Source: Lichenostomus cassidix (taxonomy: Eukaryota > Chordata > Aves > Passeriformes > Meliphagidae). From it: DNA of 64,000 nucleotides. Where the stretch lies: contig CM039179.1 in NCBI GenBank assembly GCA_008360975.2, positions 60,674,666-60,738,665 of the forward strand, read 5' to 3'. The translations under genes and the position numbers were made by a program. The notes beneath the pieces were generated by a model, which saw only the letters and a program-made list of their open reading frames with translations, did no database searches and had not been told where the DNA came from. Positions 35,491 through 48,551 of this stretch are shown here, one piece after another. How positions within the stretch are numbered: position 1 is the first letter of the stretch; the number at the start of each line of letters is the position of its first letter.

Positions 35491-38400
35491 CAGTGCCCAA
35501 GCTCAACATCCTAAGTGAAACTTCACCTGAATTAAGAGCTTGGTATTGTCAACAGCGAGGAACAGACACCTCCAGCAAAAAAGTTGGAGTAGTACACACC
35601 CAGCCTGGGGACAAAGAGATGTGGACACAACTCTCTAGTTTCCTGCTCCTAAAAGGGCAGGAAAAGACATTTCCTCACCTCACCAGGGTGCAGCAAGACC
35701 TAAACATATTAAATGACATATTCTGGGGGGACCAAGCCCTGAAGTGATGCTCAGCTTCTCTACTTGGTGCTCTGTACTGAAAACAGCCTCCTCAGTGCCT
35801 GGGGTAGGACTGAACTGGGGCTTGAGGTTGTGTATTTAGAGCAGCACCAAACCTGCTCCCCTCACAGGTGGGTGCTCAGAACAGACTTGCACTGGTGATT
35901 GGCACCTCTGGCTGCCATCGCTCACTCCACCTGTTTCACCAAGGAGAGGGAGGAAGGCAGGTCACTCCTTTGCAACTGCAGGAAAGCCCCAGTTTCCAGG
36001 AATTCATGCCTTCAGGTATGAGGCTCACCAAACAAGGTTCTCAGGCCTCAGAGAAGAGAAAGGTTTAATGTTGCCAAGTCTGGCTTTTCAGGAGCTGTTA
36101 CCTGCTGATGACAATGGTCCCATCAGTACAGTGGGACCCAGTGACACAGGGGCCCAGCGATCCAGCAGCATTTCCAGACATGGATTTCCCTGGTCTTGCT
36201 CCCCTCCCAACAGCCCTGCAACACCCAGCACCTGCACCATGATGTGTTACTGCTGGCACCATTCCTTGTCCTGCGGGATTAATGAAATAGCTGCATTTCC
36301 CTAGTATAATTCCAGATTTGGCTAACATAAACTGAAACCCAAAAATTCCCCAAACCCAAACCAAGAGAAGCTCAGCTTCATGGCTATTTCATTAAGAATG
36401 ATGCCTCTGGAAAACATAGTCTGAAACTACATTGAGTTTGCTGTGCTTTGTTTTCCTGCTGTTCTTCTCTAGGAAATGTCTCCTATTTGGTCAAGAAACA
36501 TCAGGTACACTAAGAGCACACCCTTGTGTGCATGCAGCATTTCACCATGCCAACACACCCTCTCTGTCCTGTGACACCCTTCTGGTTTGCTTTTTAGAGC
36601 AAGGCTGTGACAGCTTGGCCCTGTCACTCGTTTCTATAGCTGCAGGGACCCCGATGGTGGCCAAGAGACCCCACTTGCTGTCATTCCAGCTGCAGGGTCT
36701 AAGGTCAGCAGCAAGGATAGGCTGTCAGAGGATGCAAATATATTTAATTTTATCCATTAATATAGATGGAAAAGAGCAGACAAGCATTTAGGCACATTTA
36801 TTTTCTGCCAGACCTGAGAAAGGGTTGGTACAGCCAAGAACACATTTTCCTACCCAACTGTGCACTACAATTGGTCTAATAAAAATGTATTTCATTTGCC
36901 TACAAAAATCACTCTTCTGGGCACATTACAGCCATAAAGGATGCTGTTTTCTATTCCTGGCTTCTTTTAAAAGGCCAACCCTAGCTGCTGTATTATTGAA
37001 TCCACCAGACACATGGTACAGCCCAGTAAGCACTGCTGTAGGAGTCTTCACATTACAGTCCTCTTATAGGCTTGATCCTTTGCGCACATAAATGGATTTT
37101 ACACTCATGGCACTCCTGGGACACCCAGGCAGCTGCTCCAGGTTTTTGCCAGTTTAAGGAAGATTAGTATTGGACCCGAGAGCTTGTGTGCCCTGCAACA
37201 GCCTACGTGTTGCAGGCACTTTTTCCTTGGTGAGCTTGTATCTGTGACGAAGACTGGGGCTGAGATACACACTGGGATGATGTGTGCAAAACTGATGGTT
37301 AACCCTGGGCATGGATAATCAAATCTAGATGAAAAGAGGCAAAATTGGTCCAGGATCTGGTTGTGATGCATGTGCCAGCAAGTAGCTTGTGGTTCTTTTG
37401 GCATCCCTGAGACCATGTGTAAAGGATGGTCAAAAGAGATGTATTAAAACCAGGACCTTATGTGGCCTCCCTTGGTCTTCTGTGGGCTTAAGGCTGCTCC
37501 TGCCACCCACTGCCTCTGAGCTCTTATTCTCCTGTGCTATTACTGAAACAGCCTAAACATCATGTTTTAGTTATAAAGTGAGTTTAGTGGATGGAAGGGC
37601 GGGAGGAAAGGGGGATTAAATTTACTGCTTCAGTGACTACAGATCTGAAATAAATCTCCAATTCAATGATAGATCAATAACATCAAGATTGGGTTTAAAT
37701 TATTAATAAACTATGAGAAACAAGGATAATTATTCTATGAGTCACAGCTCTCTAATGCACTGCACATTTTTTCCCTGAGACATCTGCATTGAAGCACGAC
37801 CTGCCTATCTTTTGGCAGAAAGCTGTAGCCAAGAAGTTAATGCTTTTTGTTTTACCAGCTAAGCATTTCATAAAGCCTCGTGGGCTGAGACAGCCTAGTG
37901 ACAATGTTGGGCTTCACTCACAGAAAATCCCAAAGGCCAGGATCCCCTAAAACACTGAGGTGTCTAATGAACCCCTAGAAATCAATGTGATTGACTTGAA
38001 TCACATTGGTGAATGGTTCAGAAGGCCCTCAAATGTCCTTTGAAACCTGGACATCTGAAGGTGGAGGAGTTGTGCTAGCCCAAAATGAGATGCTGGCCTT
38101 GAAACCTGTCCTACTGGTGTCGAGGAGGAGTCACAACCTGAGCACTGCATAAGGCAGGCAAGGGAGGAAGAGGTTTTGTGCACTGATGGTAGACTGACAG
38201 CATCAAACTGCTGGTGAATTTCAAGTGAATTAACTTTCCCTTTTCAGGCAAAAAGAGAGGGAACTGTCAGCCTGAGGAGACCTGCTAAATCAAAGAGCTG
38301 AAGACTGGAATATTCCTCCATTCTCCATCAAGACCACTCTGCTGGCTGAGACAGCCCATGCTCACTTTGGCTGGAGATGCTGAGCACCTCTGGGCATCCT

Positions 38401-40446
38401 CCCACCTCAGCAGGTGCCACCCCTCAGCTGTGGCATCACAGCTTAGGTAGTGATGGAGAGCAGCCCTCTGGGGACATCTCAGCAAAATCAGCTAATCCCT
38501 GCTCTTTGACAGAGTGGACTGGGGTCAGATTTCCTCAGAGCACTCTTGAAGATGCTCTTCAGCTGCTGGGCTGTCAGGTGAGGGGCTCAGTATTGCCATG
38601 GCTTACCTGGTAAGGTACCCTACTTGAGAGGAACAGAACTCAGGATACAGGTCATGAAAGGCATTTATCCTTATGGAATTAGGTCTGCAGCAAGCAGAGG
38701 GGAGAAAGCACAGGGGGAAAGGAGCACAGAGGAGAAGAGTAGCTGCCAGGACACCAGAATGGGACTAGGAGTATTGGTAGCAGCTGTGCAGAGTTTTCTG
38801 TAGTCCCCCTGCTTTCCTTGCCACAGGACAAAATGAGGTTGTATCACTCCTAAAATCCCCCTCCTGCTGATTTCAGCTTACACAGTTCTGCAAATGGCAC
38901 TAGTGACCCCCATTCAGCTGACAATAGGGTATCCCTGGGCAGCCACAAGGACTGGGACTCTGCTGGGACACCCCTCTTTTACCACAGCAAGTCCAGCAGC
39001 AGCTGAGGCTCTCCATACACCCTTCCACTCTCTCACCTGAAGCTGTCAGTCAGGGTACAAGATCATTCTGAGTCTACAATGCAGAGCTATTAAGGTGTCC
39101 AGCCACTGTTGTCTGTGTAATGTAGGGATAATTTTTTTATAGCCCCCATGATACACTAATTTAAAGATACCTATGGCCTTGGCAAATGAAAAAAACAAAC
39201 CACAAAATCATGAAAATACAATACTGAACAAACTGTGTTTGGGGCTTGACTGTGATCTGGTTCAAGGTAAGGAGTGAGGGGTGTTTTTTAAATTGGTTTA
39301 TTTTTTATTTATCTCCATTAGTAATTCAACAAGGCCTTTACACATCACTGCTTTCTTATTAGTTACTTTTGAATTGTAAAGGATTCTGGTCACACACAAA
39401 TTAATGCATCTGTGGATGAAAACTTATAAGGAATAGGGGGAGGAGTGGTGCTCTGGTACCTCCATTGTGTGTTTGCTCTACCAGCTCTGCTGAGGTAGTA
39501 AAATGCCATCACCTCTGCCTTGGACATGAGGAGTAGAGCCCAGTAAAGGGCTATATTCAGGTTATCTAGGACAGGTATCAACCCCAAATCTCATGGAAAT
39601 CCCTGTTCCCCTCTGTTCTGTGAGGAGCTAGACTGAAAGGTGACCTCTCATAAACCTTCAGATGGGAGGAAATCTCTTTTTTCTTGCATTCATGTAGTGA
39701 TTTTCTGTTAGCCAGGAAACTTTTAAGACTGATTTCCCTTGAATTCCTTTCAGAGGTTTTACCTCAGTCCATAACATTTTCAAAATTTGGGGAAGAAATA
39801 GAGTCTGCACTCTTTCAGGGTGCAAGTTAGGAATTCATAACAGCTGTTTATATAAATACTGAACAATTAAATTTATATACTAAAAGTATATAATATATTT
39901 ACAATTGATATTCATGTAATTTATAAAATATAATCCAAAAAACACCTTGGAGCCTGTTCATGTAGCAATGCAACTTCTTTCCCTAAAACAGCTACTTATA
40001 TGTTTCTCTTGGCGCCAAGCACATGTGGTAACTTATTTTAGAGGAAAAGTAAAAACATCATTTGGATATTCCTATAAAGATTGTTATTAATGAACTGAGT
40101 GACATTTAAAGTACACTGAAAAAGAATTTGGTCTTTGTTTGCCTCTTAAGAAGCAGCTCCATTCAATTTCCTTTCTCTGCCTTCTCTCTGCAAGGGAGAT
40201 TAGATATGTCTATATGTTTACATCGGGCAGACAGGAGGGGCAGACGGGAGCCACATCTCCAGACGGTGTAAATCCGTGTCGCTGCTGCAGCATCGGTGCT
40301 GGGTAGGGTGGTATTATGCTGATTTACTGTGGCTGGGGAATCAGACCTATTTTTTGTCCCCAGCTGGAAGAGCAGCCTGTAAAATAAAAATCACACATCT
40401 CAGTTGATTTGAGAGATGCTGCATAGGATTTATCTCTCTAGCAAAA

Positions 40447-40470
40447 TTAAAAAAAAAAAAAATAAAAATT
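40447..40470. repeat. A-rich run
   Basis: A run of 14 A, one T, then AAAAATTAAA. It gives a spurious poly-Phe end to a minus-strand open frame. No retrocopy body was recognised upstream of it. Confidence 0.85.
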
Positions 40471-41526
40471 AAAGAACCCCTCTGCAGAGGCTGGTGGCAT
40501 CCCTTTTAGTACAGCTGATGTTGAGGGCCAAAAGACAACCCTTTGGACAGACGTAACCCCCAGTTTATTAATAGCAGGGGCACAGCAGAGGCTGCCAGGC
40601 TGTGAATGTCTCAGGCACGCTGTAAATTTCCAGTTGTTTGTTGTTCCTGCTGCTTGCCTGTGTATGGCATAAATACAGCCTAACGTGACTGAATTATATA
40701 GAAAAATGTTACCAATTACTCTGCTTACCTGGATTCCTTCAGCACAGATCCTGTGGGCTGAGCTGATGGAGAATGTGTCGCTTGTGCTGGAGGGGAGAGA
40801 AAAAGCTTTCTTTAAAAATAGAAAAAGATCCTCTTTTTGTGTAGAACAGCAGGTTGGAAGGGTTTTTTCCTGCCTTGAGATTTCTTGCCATTTCAGATAA
40901 AACCTTCTCACCTTAACGAGGAACATTTTTCCTCATCGGTTTTAATGGTATAATAAATTGAGGGAGAGCAAAGAAAAAGCTCCTGAAAATGAACTGTAAA
41001 AAAAGTTGCTGGAGACCGAGGGCAGGCTTTGCAGAGGAAGAGACAAGAGTTACAAGCTAATTTACTTTGCCTTTCTGTTCAGGTTTCATCTGTAAACAGC
41101 TTGGGTCTCCTTATTTTAGAGATCCTTTGGAAGGGCATATTCCCATAGGGTTTTTCACCTTCCCTGTGGCTGCACAGGGGCAATGGGCAAAGAGGACTGG
41201 GGGTGCCCCTCTGTGGGAAGGTCATGATGCTACAAGAATGGGAAGTGAACCCAAAATGGTAATTTTGGCCCAAACATGTCATATGGGCAGGTGTGGTGCC
41301 CTGATGGGTTTGCTGCCAGAGCAGCACCTTTCTCCTCCAGGTTTGCCTTAATTCCGTGGCCAGAGGCTGCACATTTCCCTCTCTGTGCTGAGCACAGCAG
41401 GCCTGGGGTCTCTTACAGCCTCCCTCTGCTGGGTTGGTTGTACATCTCAGCTCGTCTCACCCACCCTGTCAGGTAATACAGCTCTTAGGCAACTACCTCA
41501 GTGTCTCCATACCAAGTGGTCTTATT

Positions 41527-41735
41527 TCCAAAAAATCAGAGAGGACAGAGGGAAGAGATTCAGGGCAGGCATATTCAGAAGGTGGTGGGAGAGAGGAGAG
41601 GTGCCTGTGGAAGCACAGGGGTTTGGAGAAAGAAGGTGGATAAGGAGGCATTTGGGAAGGGCAGTAGGGCGGCAGAGGAGATGGCAGAAAAGAAAATATA
41701 AAGAGGTAAGACACATGGTAAAAAAGAGAGGTATG
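41527..41735. repeat. Purine-rich segment (strand asymmetry)
   Basis: About 200 bases in which the + strand is strongly enriched in A and G, with many GAGG, GAAG and GGAG words but no fixed unit. It is open in more than one frame because of its composition. It is likely a decayed GA-rich repeat. Confidence 0.6.
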
Positions 41736-42941
41736 CCTATGACAGGGAGCCAGAAACAGCACTGAAATGCAGGTTCCTGCTCAGATTACATAAGTCACTC
41801 TTATGAAAGACAAAAAACAATGAAAAGAGATCCAAAGAAGCCAAAAAAAGCCCTGTGAACCAGAAGACATATTAAATGTTTACTCTGGGCCCCTAATGAG
41901 GCATTCCCATATTTGACTTTCCTTGGTAAATCTTCCTGTGTCTACAGACTAGCTCTCTACTGAAACAGGCTGAAACAAACTTCATATATCATCTGAATTT
42001 TAATTGTGATGTGCAGATTCAAGAAATGATTGCCTAGGATAGCACTGAGAGAGGTTTCTGCATGCATTTGCTTCCTGTCTTTTGTGGCTGTTTCAGACTC
42101 TCAGCCTCTTGCCAGGATAGACTTGTCCTCAAGGATGCAGCTCACATATATGCCTGTTAAGAATAGTTGATTTCCACATGGAAAGCTCTTTAAAAAATTA
42201 ACCCTACGTGTGTGAACAGTTTGTTTTTCTCATTCTTAGGAGCTGGCGAATTTGCATTGAGAAAAATGCAAAAGTGAGCAGAAAACATGTCTGTTGAAAA
42301 CCCCTGAGGAGGACCAATGCATGAATTCCTTAGGAAATAGGTAACCCTTTACTTCAAGGAATAGCCTGGCTCTTTCATGCTGGCTGTGCATTTCTGACTG
42401 TGCCAAAGCAGGCTGTGCCAGGGGCTCTCCCATAGCAAGTGGAATCCCTGCTCATACCATGTTCAAAGACGAATTAATGGAAAATTCCAATCTTTCCCCC
42501 CAAAAATGGTTTAGACTTAGAATAAGGCCCAGTTGTCCCACTTGGACCCCAGTTTGTGATCCAGCCCATGTGGCTGAAAGTCAGCAAAGTCTCCCTGTGC
42601 AGACAACCAGCTGCTCTTCACCAGGGTTGCTGTGCTGTCCCCTTCCAGTAGCTTTTGATGGAAAGCTACTTGTCCCTTCCTCATCCACTCACAGGGGACA
42701 GCTGTGACCCTGTCCTGCATGCAGCCACAAGTCACATCCTGGCTTGCAAGTAGCATCACCACAGGCAGCCAGAACCAAAATAGGACAATTAATTCCTTAA
42801 TTCCTCAAAAGAGGAAGTTTATCTCCTATAACTTAGAGGGGCTTTTTTTCCACATATTGACTATATTTTTGCCCCTGCTAGCTGCCTTCAAATATTGGCT
42901 GGATTACTTAATGAGCGGTAAATTAAAAGCAGGGTGTATAA

Positions 42942-42986
42942 ATCTATCTGTATCTATCTACCTGTCTATGTATTTATCTATCTATC
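42942..42986. repeat. Imperfect (CTAT)n microsatellite
   Basis: CTAT and CTGT tetranucleotide units with interruptions. A predicted Ile/Tyr/Leu/Ser repeat in the overlapping frame is an artefact of this tract. Confidence 0.9.
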
Positions 42987-43439
42987 CAAAGTAAACAGAA
43001 CCTGTGGAATCCTGTGGGAGAGATATCAGTCTAATATTAATTTGCTGGCATTTACATGCAACACAGCAACTCCGATCCAGAAAAAATGAAAACGGATGCT
43101 CCTAAAATGGATGGGTGGGGTTTTGTGTTTAAACTCTTACTTGGTTTAATTATGATTTTCCTTTCATTCCGGGTTAGTATTTTGCATTTGTGGTGAGCTC
43201 TCTCCACGGCTGTGATTAAGATCTGGATGCTGGTGCTCCTTATTGTGCTCTCACAGCTCAGTGTTTTTTCCCAAAATGTGGTACAAACCAGCCCAGCAGT
43301 CTACACAAATGCAGGCCTCACTTGCAGGCAGAGAAGGGCAGGCATATGTTGCTCCTCACAATCCATCCAAATTTTAGGTGTCCAGTCTCTCATCTTTCAC
43401 CATATGATGGAGTGACTGCAACACTCAGCTAGGGAAGAC

Positions 43440-44583
43440 TGACTGAGGCCTTTGACATGGTCACAGATAACATTCTTCTCTCCAATTTGGAGAAGCATGG
43501 GTTTGAAGGGTGAACTATTCAGTGGGTAAGGAATTGGCTGGATTTACCACCAGCCAGAGTTGTGGTAAATGTCTCTAAGTGCAAAAGGAGGGTGGTGATG
43601 AGTGGTGCTCCTCAGGGCTCTCTTTTGGGAGCTGGTGCTCTTTGATACCTTCATCAATGACACAGTGAGTCTCAGCAAGTTTGCAGATGGAAACAAAGCT
43701 GAGCAGTGCAGCTGACACAACAAAAGGCTGAGATACCATCCAGAGGAGCTCGGATAAGCTTGAGAAGTGGGTCCATGAGAGCTTCCTGAAGTTCAAGTCG
43801 AAGTGCAAGGTGATCCAACTGGGTTGGGGCAACCCCAGACATGAGTACAGACTGGGGGAAGAGCTCACTGAGAGCAGCCCATGTGGAGGAGAACTTGGAG
43901 GCTCCTTCTGGTGGATGCAAAGCTGGACATGACCTGGTGATGTACTCCTGCAGCCCAGAAAGACAACTGCAATCTGGGCTGCACCAAAAGGCATGGGACC
44001 AGCAGGCTGAGGGAGGTGATTTTGACCCTCTAATCTGTCCTTGTGAGACCCCACCTGGAGTACTGTGTCCAGCTGTGGGGACCTTAACCCAAGAAAGACG
44101 TGGATTTGCTGGATTGAGGCCAGAGGAGAGCCATGAAGATGACCAGAGTGGTGGAGCACCTCTCCTATGAAGACATGCTGAGAGAGTTGGAGTTCAGTAT
44201 GAAGAGAAGGGTCCAGGGAGACATCACTAGAAGCCTTTCAGTACTTAAAAGAGGCTTAAAAAAAGATGGAGAGTGACTTTTTACATGGACAGACAGTGAC
44301 AGGACAAGGGGGAATGGTTTTAAATTGAAAGAGGGAAGATTTAGATTAGATGTTGGGAGGAAATGCTTTACTGTGATGGTGGTGAGACATTGGCACAGGC
44401 TGCCCAGAGATGATGTCAATGCCCCATCCCTGAGAGTGTTCAAGGCCAGGTTGGATTGAGCTGTGAGCAACCTGGCCTGGTGGAAGGTGTCCTTGCCCAT
44501 GGCAGGGATGTTGGAAATAGATGATCTATAAGGTCCCTTCCAACTCAAACCATCCTATGATGGTTTATTCTATGGTTCTGTGA
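43440..44583 (+). mobile_element. CR1 LINE, RT domain to 3' end
   Basis: This is the longest CR1 copy here, about 1.1 kb. It begins in the reverse-transcriptase domain (KAFDMVTDN-like, then [13 protein letters not shown] sequence). It includes the catalytic block, where FADD reads FADG at 43680-43691, so the second catalytic Asp is lost. It continues through the ORF2 C-terminal blocks and 3' UTR to the terminal TTCTATGGTTCTGTGAT. ORF2 is broken by stops and frameshifts. It cannot mobilise itself. Confidence 0.93.
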
Positions 44584-44664
44584 TATGCAGACAGAAATGT
44601 AGAAATGCTCTGGAACAGCTGACTTATTCTCTTGCCTTCCCTGTAACAGATTGCTAAAAAATAC

Positions 44665-45018
44665 CTGCTAATATCTCTTCTTTCTTCAGAGGTCTTTCAG
44701 GAAATTCAATTGTAATTTTTGCTTGTTTTGCAGGAAGGGATGAGGAGGCTCCTTCAGGCTCTGCATCACAGACAAAATCTCCGCTTGTTCTCCTAGCTGG
44801 CTCTTCGTTGAAGAGAGCAAGATTAGTCTGCTCAATGTAGTCTTTCACTCTCTGCAGTCTGAAGGCCTCTTTAGAAGCTGCATATTCCTCTTCCAGCCTT
44901 TTCAAATTTTCCACTGTGAGAGCGGAACTGGAATATGATGACCAAATCCGAAGGGGAAATATTTTTTGTTGGGACTGGTAACTGCAAGATCCTGACAACT
45001 TGTGTCCATTAAACATAT
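44665..45018 (-). CDS. Candidate exon of an unrecognised minus-strand gene
   Basis: Read on the minus strand, a pyrimidine-rich tract and TTGCAG acceptor precede 45018, and a GCAG/GTATTT donor follows 44665. The 354-base interval is fully open in one frame. The translation has a charged helix-forming stretch (ENLKRLEEEYAASKEAFRLQ then RVKDYIEQTNLALFNEEP) and a basic/acidic tail ending PERPLKKEEILAG. There is no CR1 similarity; the nearby CR1 copy ends 80 bases away. An ATG sits two bases inside the acceptor, so this could be a first coding exon. I do not recognise the protein. ERICH6B lies tail-to-tail with COG3 in mammals, so it is a candidate by position only. It may also be chance or a pseudogene. 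Confidence 0.4.
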
Positions 45019-47079
45019 CTGCAATGCATTAAGGAGATGAGAATCTTTAGCAACAGGCAAAGCCAATTCATCATTCTCATAACAAAGAAAGAAAGAAAAG
45101 AGAAATCCCATTAGTCATTTACTCCTGATGGACATATTGATTGATGTAGTTAAAATGTTCACACTGAGATAACCTTATTAGATAGAAAATCACTTTCTTT
45201 TCAAGAGGGTCTACTAGGCTCCAATTCAACAAAGCACTTAAACAAATACCTGATATTAAGGGCATGCCCAGGTCCTATTGGTGGGATTTTCTTAAATTGT
45301 TCCCTCCTAACACTTAAGGCCAAAGCTTAAGATAGCTACAAAGGATGACGTAATGCCTATCTGTGTTGCAGATATGCTCAAAGTTGAGCAACCAAATACC
45401 TTACTTCATAACACACTATGTTACCTTCTTCACTGCTAAGGCTGTACTAAAGATTGCATCAGTGATTTCATTATTAACCCAGTTTGTTTTGGCTGTAAAA
45501 TGCTGTACAGCTGAAACTTACTGTGTGCAGGCTGAATAGAGTGCACTTTATATTCATTACTAGTACTCAGACAAATTATTTTGGACAGGTTTGCTACACG
45601 CTGATGGAGAAAAAAAATAAAAATGTACAGTGGAATCTATTGAATCTGTTTAATTGGACCTGCTGGTGGCCATCCGACCATGCCAATTAAATAAAGACAA
45701 ACAAAAGCAGCTCTCAGAGGACCTGCAGTGAATAAACCCAGGGTAAATACTGCATGGTTTTTCTTATTGCATTATTCTGTATAGTTGTGTGTCTGAAACA
45801 TAAACTAGCCATAAAAAGCAACTCACCCTCCTGTTTGCAATATCTGCTTAATTGTGTCTGCATCTTCCGTTCACCCACTCAGTCTGTTTAATGTCAAAAG
45901 ATAAAGGAGGGGAAAATAATAAGGTTAGTTTGGCAGAACTAGTGCTTTGCAACCTCTTCTTTCCTGGCCTGCCCCTCCCTGTCCATTCCCATTGGGCATG
46001 GTGCTCCTCTGCTCTGTCTGACTGCAAACTGAGATGGCTGTTTCCAGGCATTTTATCAATGCAGGAGACCCAAACCCTTCCATTGCCCTGGGTAGAGGGG
46101 TCTCTGCCAGCACTGTGGGAGCCTACAGACACACTTGCACTCAGGCACTGCAGCTGCCCTTGGGATCTCTCAATGGGACATGCCCATCACCCCTCAGCCA
46201 GGATTCCCCATTTCTGAGAGGGGAGTAGGCAAAGGCCAAGCAGGACCAGCACAGCCCTGTCTGAGGTCAAGATGCTGCTCAGGCAAGGTCCCAGCCAGGG
46301 CTGTTTCTGAGATGCTCTGGCAATGGTCCTCTGTTACCATTTCTCGTGCACTGAAGACTGCAAATCTGAGACCTCATGGTTATCACATGTGAATCCCCAA
46401 GGCTGAACTGGTTTACCTGTGTAATACAAGTGCCTGACACAATGAACCTAAGTGCTACAGAGAAGCACATGTACAAACAAGGTATCAGTACTTCTACCTT
46501 TGTCGATCAAACATACACATCTCATAAAAGAAATCACTGAGTTGTTCTGGCAAAGGCCACATTACCTAACTCTGTGTTGGATTCACATTAAGGATGACCT
46601 TTAATTCTCCTCTTATCCTTCTCTTGGGGTAATATTTTTTCAGTTTTCTGGAAGTTTCCTTCTGATGCAGGCACTTGTGAAAACTAATGCCAGTGACCCA
46701 GAAAGACCCTCAGGGTTTGTCTCACTCCTGGTTTGGTCTAGGTTAGCTGTCAACATCTGATTGTAAAGCACCTAGCTTGACCAGGGGTAGTCTAACACAC
46801 TGCATCCTTCATTGCTGGGACACAAAGTATCTTATCATGTGATCTAATTATAATGCTTGATTTTAATCTCCTCAGGGAACTAGTTTTGGAAAAGTATGTA
46901 ATTTCTGCCTTTCATGGACAATTTTGCTGTTTCTCTTGTAACAGGTTCTTAAGATACCTTTGCTTCTTACTCATACTTTAAGACAACTCTATGTTATTAG
47001 CTTTGCTGATCTTTGCACTGCTGTCATTCTACTTCCTCTGTCAAGTTCTTGTGGTCACAGACCTGTAGAGCAAGCAGGG
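45019..47079. other. Intergenic or intronic sequence
   Basis: No gene or repeat recognised apart from an alternative open frame on the minus strand over 44902-45111. GC-rich overlapping open frames at 45.85-46.4 kb match no family. Confidence 0.5.
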
Positions 47080-47635
47080 CTGAGAGGTGCCTCTGGAGGT
47101 CACCAGGGCCCAGGACTCTCCTCAAAGCAAGTCAACTAGATCAGGGTCCTTGGGTTTTTGCCTAGTCAAGTCTTATTTCCAAAGGCTTTCCAACTTTCCC
47201 GCTGCCATATTTAACCACCCTCATGCTGAAAATATTTTTGCTAGTATCCAATTGGAATATCACATACTCCAGTGTGTGTCTGTAGCCCCTTATCCCACTG
47301 TGGTGCGGCTCTGAGAAGTTTGTCTCATCCTTACCCTCTCATTTGGCATCTTCAGGCAGCAGTGAGAGGTACTTGAGTGTTTTCTCCTCCAAGCTGAGCA
47401 GTCCCACTTCTCTCAACCTCCTCATAAACTCCAGCCTCTACATGTCTTGGTAAGTTTTTGCTCCAGTACATTGTCTCTTGTACTGGGGAGCCCCAGAGGG
47501 GATAGAGCATTCCTGATGTTCCTCACTGGTGCCAAGCAGAGGGTGATAATCGTATTTCTCCACCAAGTGTTTGAAAGTCAAGTCTAATCTGGCTGTTTTG
47601 GCCACAGCTCAGGATCACCTGCATTCTCCTGCTGC
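47080..47635 (-). mobile_element. CR1 LINE fragment, minus strand, diverged
   Basis: Read on the + strand it starts near the reverse complement of the CR1 3' tail (GGTGCCTCTGGAGGTCACCA, CTCCTCAAAGCAAG). It continues through TTTTCTCCTCCAAGCTGAGC, CAGTCCCACTTCTCTCAACC and TCTTGTACTGGGGAGCC to GGCTGTTTTGGCCACAGCTC. These are in the expected order for an antisense CR1 ORF2 end and 3' UTR. Divergence is high, the terminal ATTCTATG repeats are lost and boundaries are approximate. Confidence 0.8.
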
Positions 47636-48032
47636 AATTCCATGTAATTGCCATTTCCCTGGAATTGCAATGCATGGATCTGGGCAAGCTCAGAGGCTGC
47701 TCTGAGGTGAGCTGGTGCCACTTTCACAATGCCTCCATGGCAAGAGCTGTCCTGGCCTTGTGTGTCTGTGCACAGTGTGTCACCCAGGTGTGTCCCTGTG
47801 CACCACCATTGCTTAGCACTCACTGCTCTCCTTGAACTCTTCCTCTTTCATGAATGTTTTAAAGGATGTTTTATAATGTATTATTTGTAAGGCTTTTAAA
47901 AATTTTTCTCTTGCAGCCTTGAAAATGGGGAATTGGAATAAATGAAAGTACAAGTGAGGTGAGCATTTCTCAAACCTGGTGGAAGAGCATGAGCCATGAA
48001 CATGTGGGCTTAGCTCCCTGCCTGACCCCATG

Positions 48033-48050
48033 CAGCAGCAGCAGCAGCAG
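48033..48050. repeat. (CAG)6 trinucleotide repeat
   Basis: Six uninterrupted CAG units, not inside a supported coding region. Confidence 0.97.
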
Positions 48051-48551
48051 TGCCCACAGGCATAATCTCATCCTTCAGATATGGCTTGTGTATGTTGTCT
48101 TGTCACCCTTCCTATCCTGACTTTCCCCAAAACAAAAGAGAAAAATCACCTCATACAAGAAGTGTGGAGAACTACTCTTCCAGTGGTGGAATAATGTTTT
48201 GAATGGATTACCCCATTCTCTCTGTGTCACTTCACACAGAAACATATATCTGACCCTATGGGAATCAGAGATCAGGAGGGTAAAGCCTTTAGGACAGGCA
48301 GTTTCTGGCTCTGTGCTTGCATTGTACCTGCCAGACTGAATTTTCACGCCCGTGAGGATTGTCCCACTGAATAATCTGAATTACTGTACCTTTTAGAGTA
48401 CCCTCTCTTGGCACTTGGCACATCAAAGCTGCACAACTCCCGGATCAGCAGTTTCCGCACAGTTTGAAGGAACACAGTACTTGAGTGTTGAACTTTTCAA
48501 AGGAACTGAAGAGGATAAAATGAAGTATTTTATTGAATTCTAAATATAGAG

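Larger units (their letters stand above)
35491..43435. other. Long intergenic stretch without recognised genes
   Basis: No gene or LINE copy recognised. Notable segments are an AT-rich block at about 37560-37770, an AT-rich block at 39840-39940, an A-rich run at 40447-40470, a purine-rich segment at 41527-41735 and a TATC microsatellite at 42942-42986. Confidence 0.55.

Noticed and set aside
40447..40926. Possible processed retrocopy on the minus strand ending in an A/T run
   Set aside because: The run sits at the wrong relation to any recognisable gene body and the 159-codon frame resembles no known protein.
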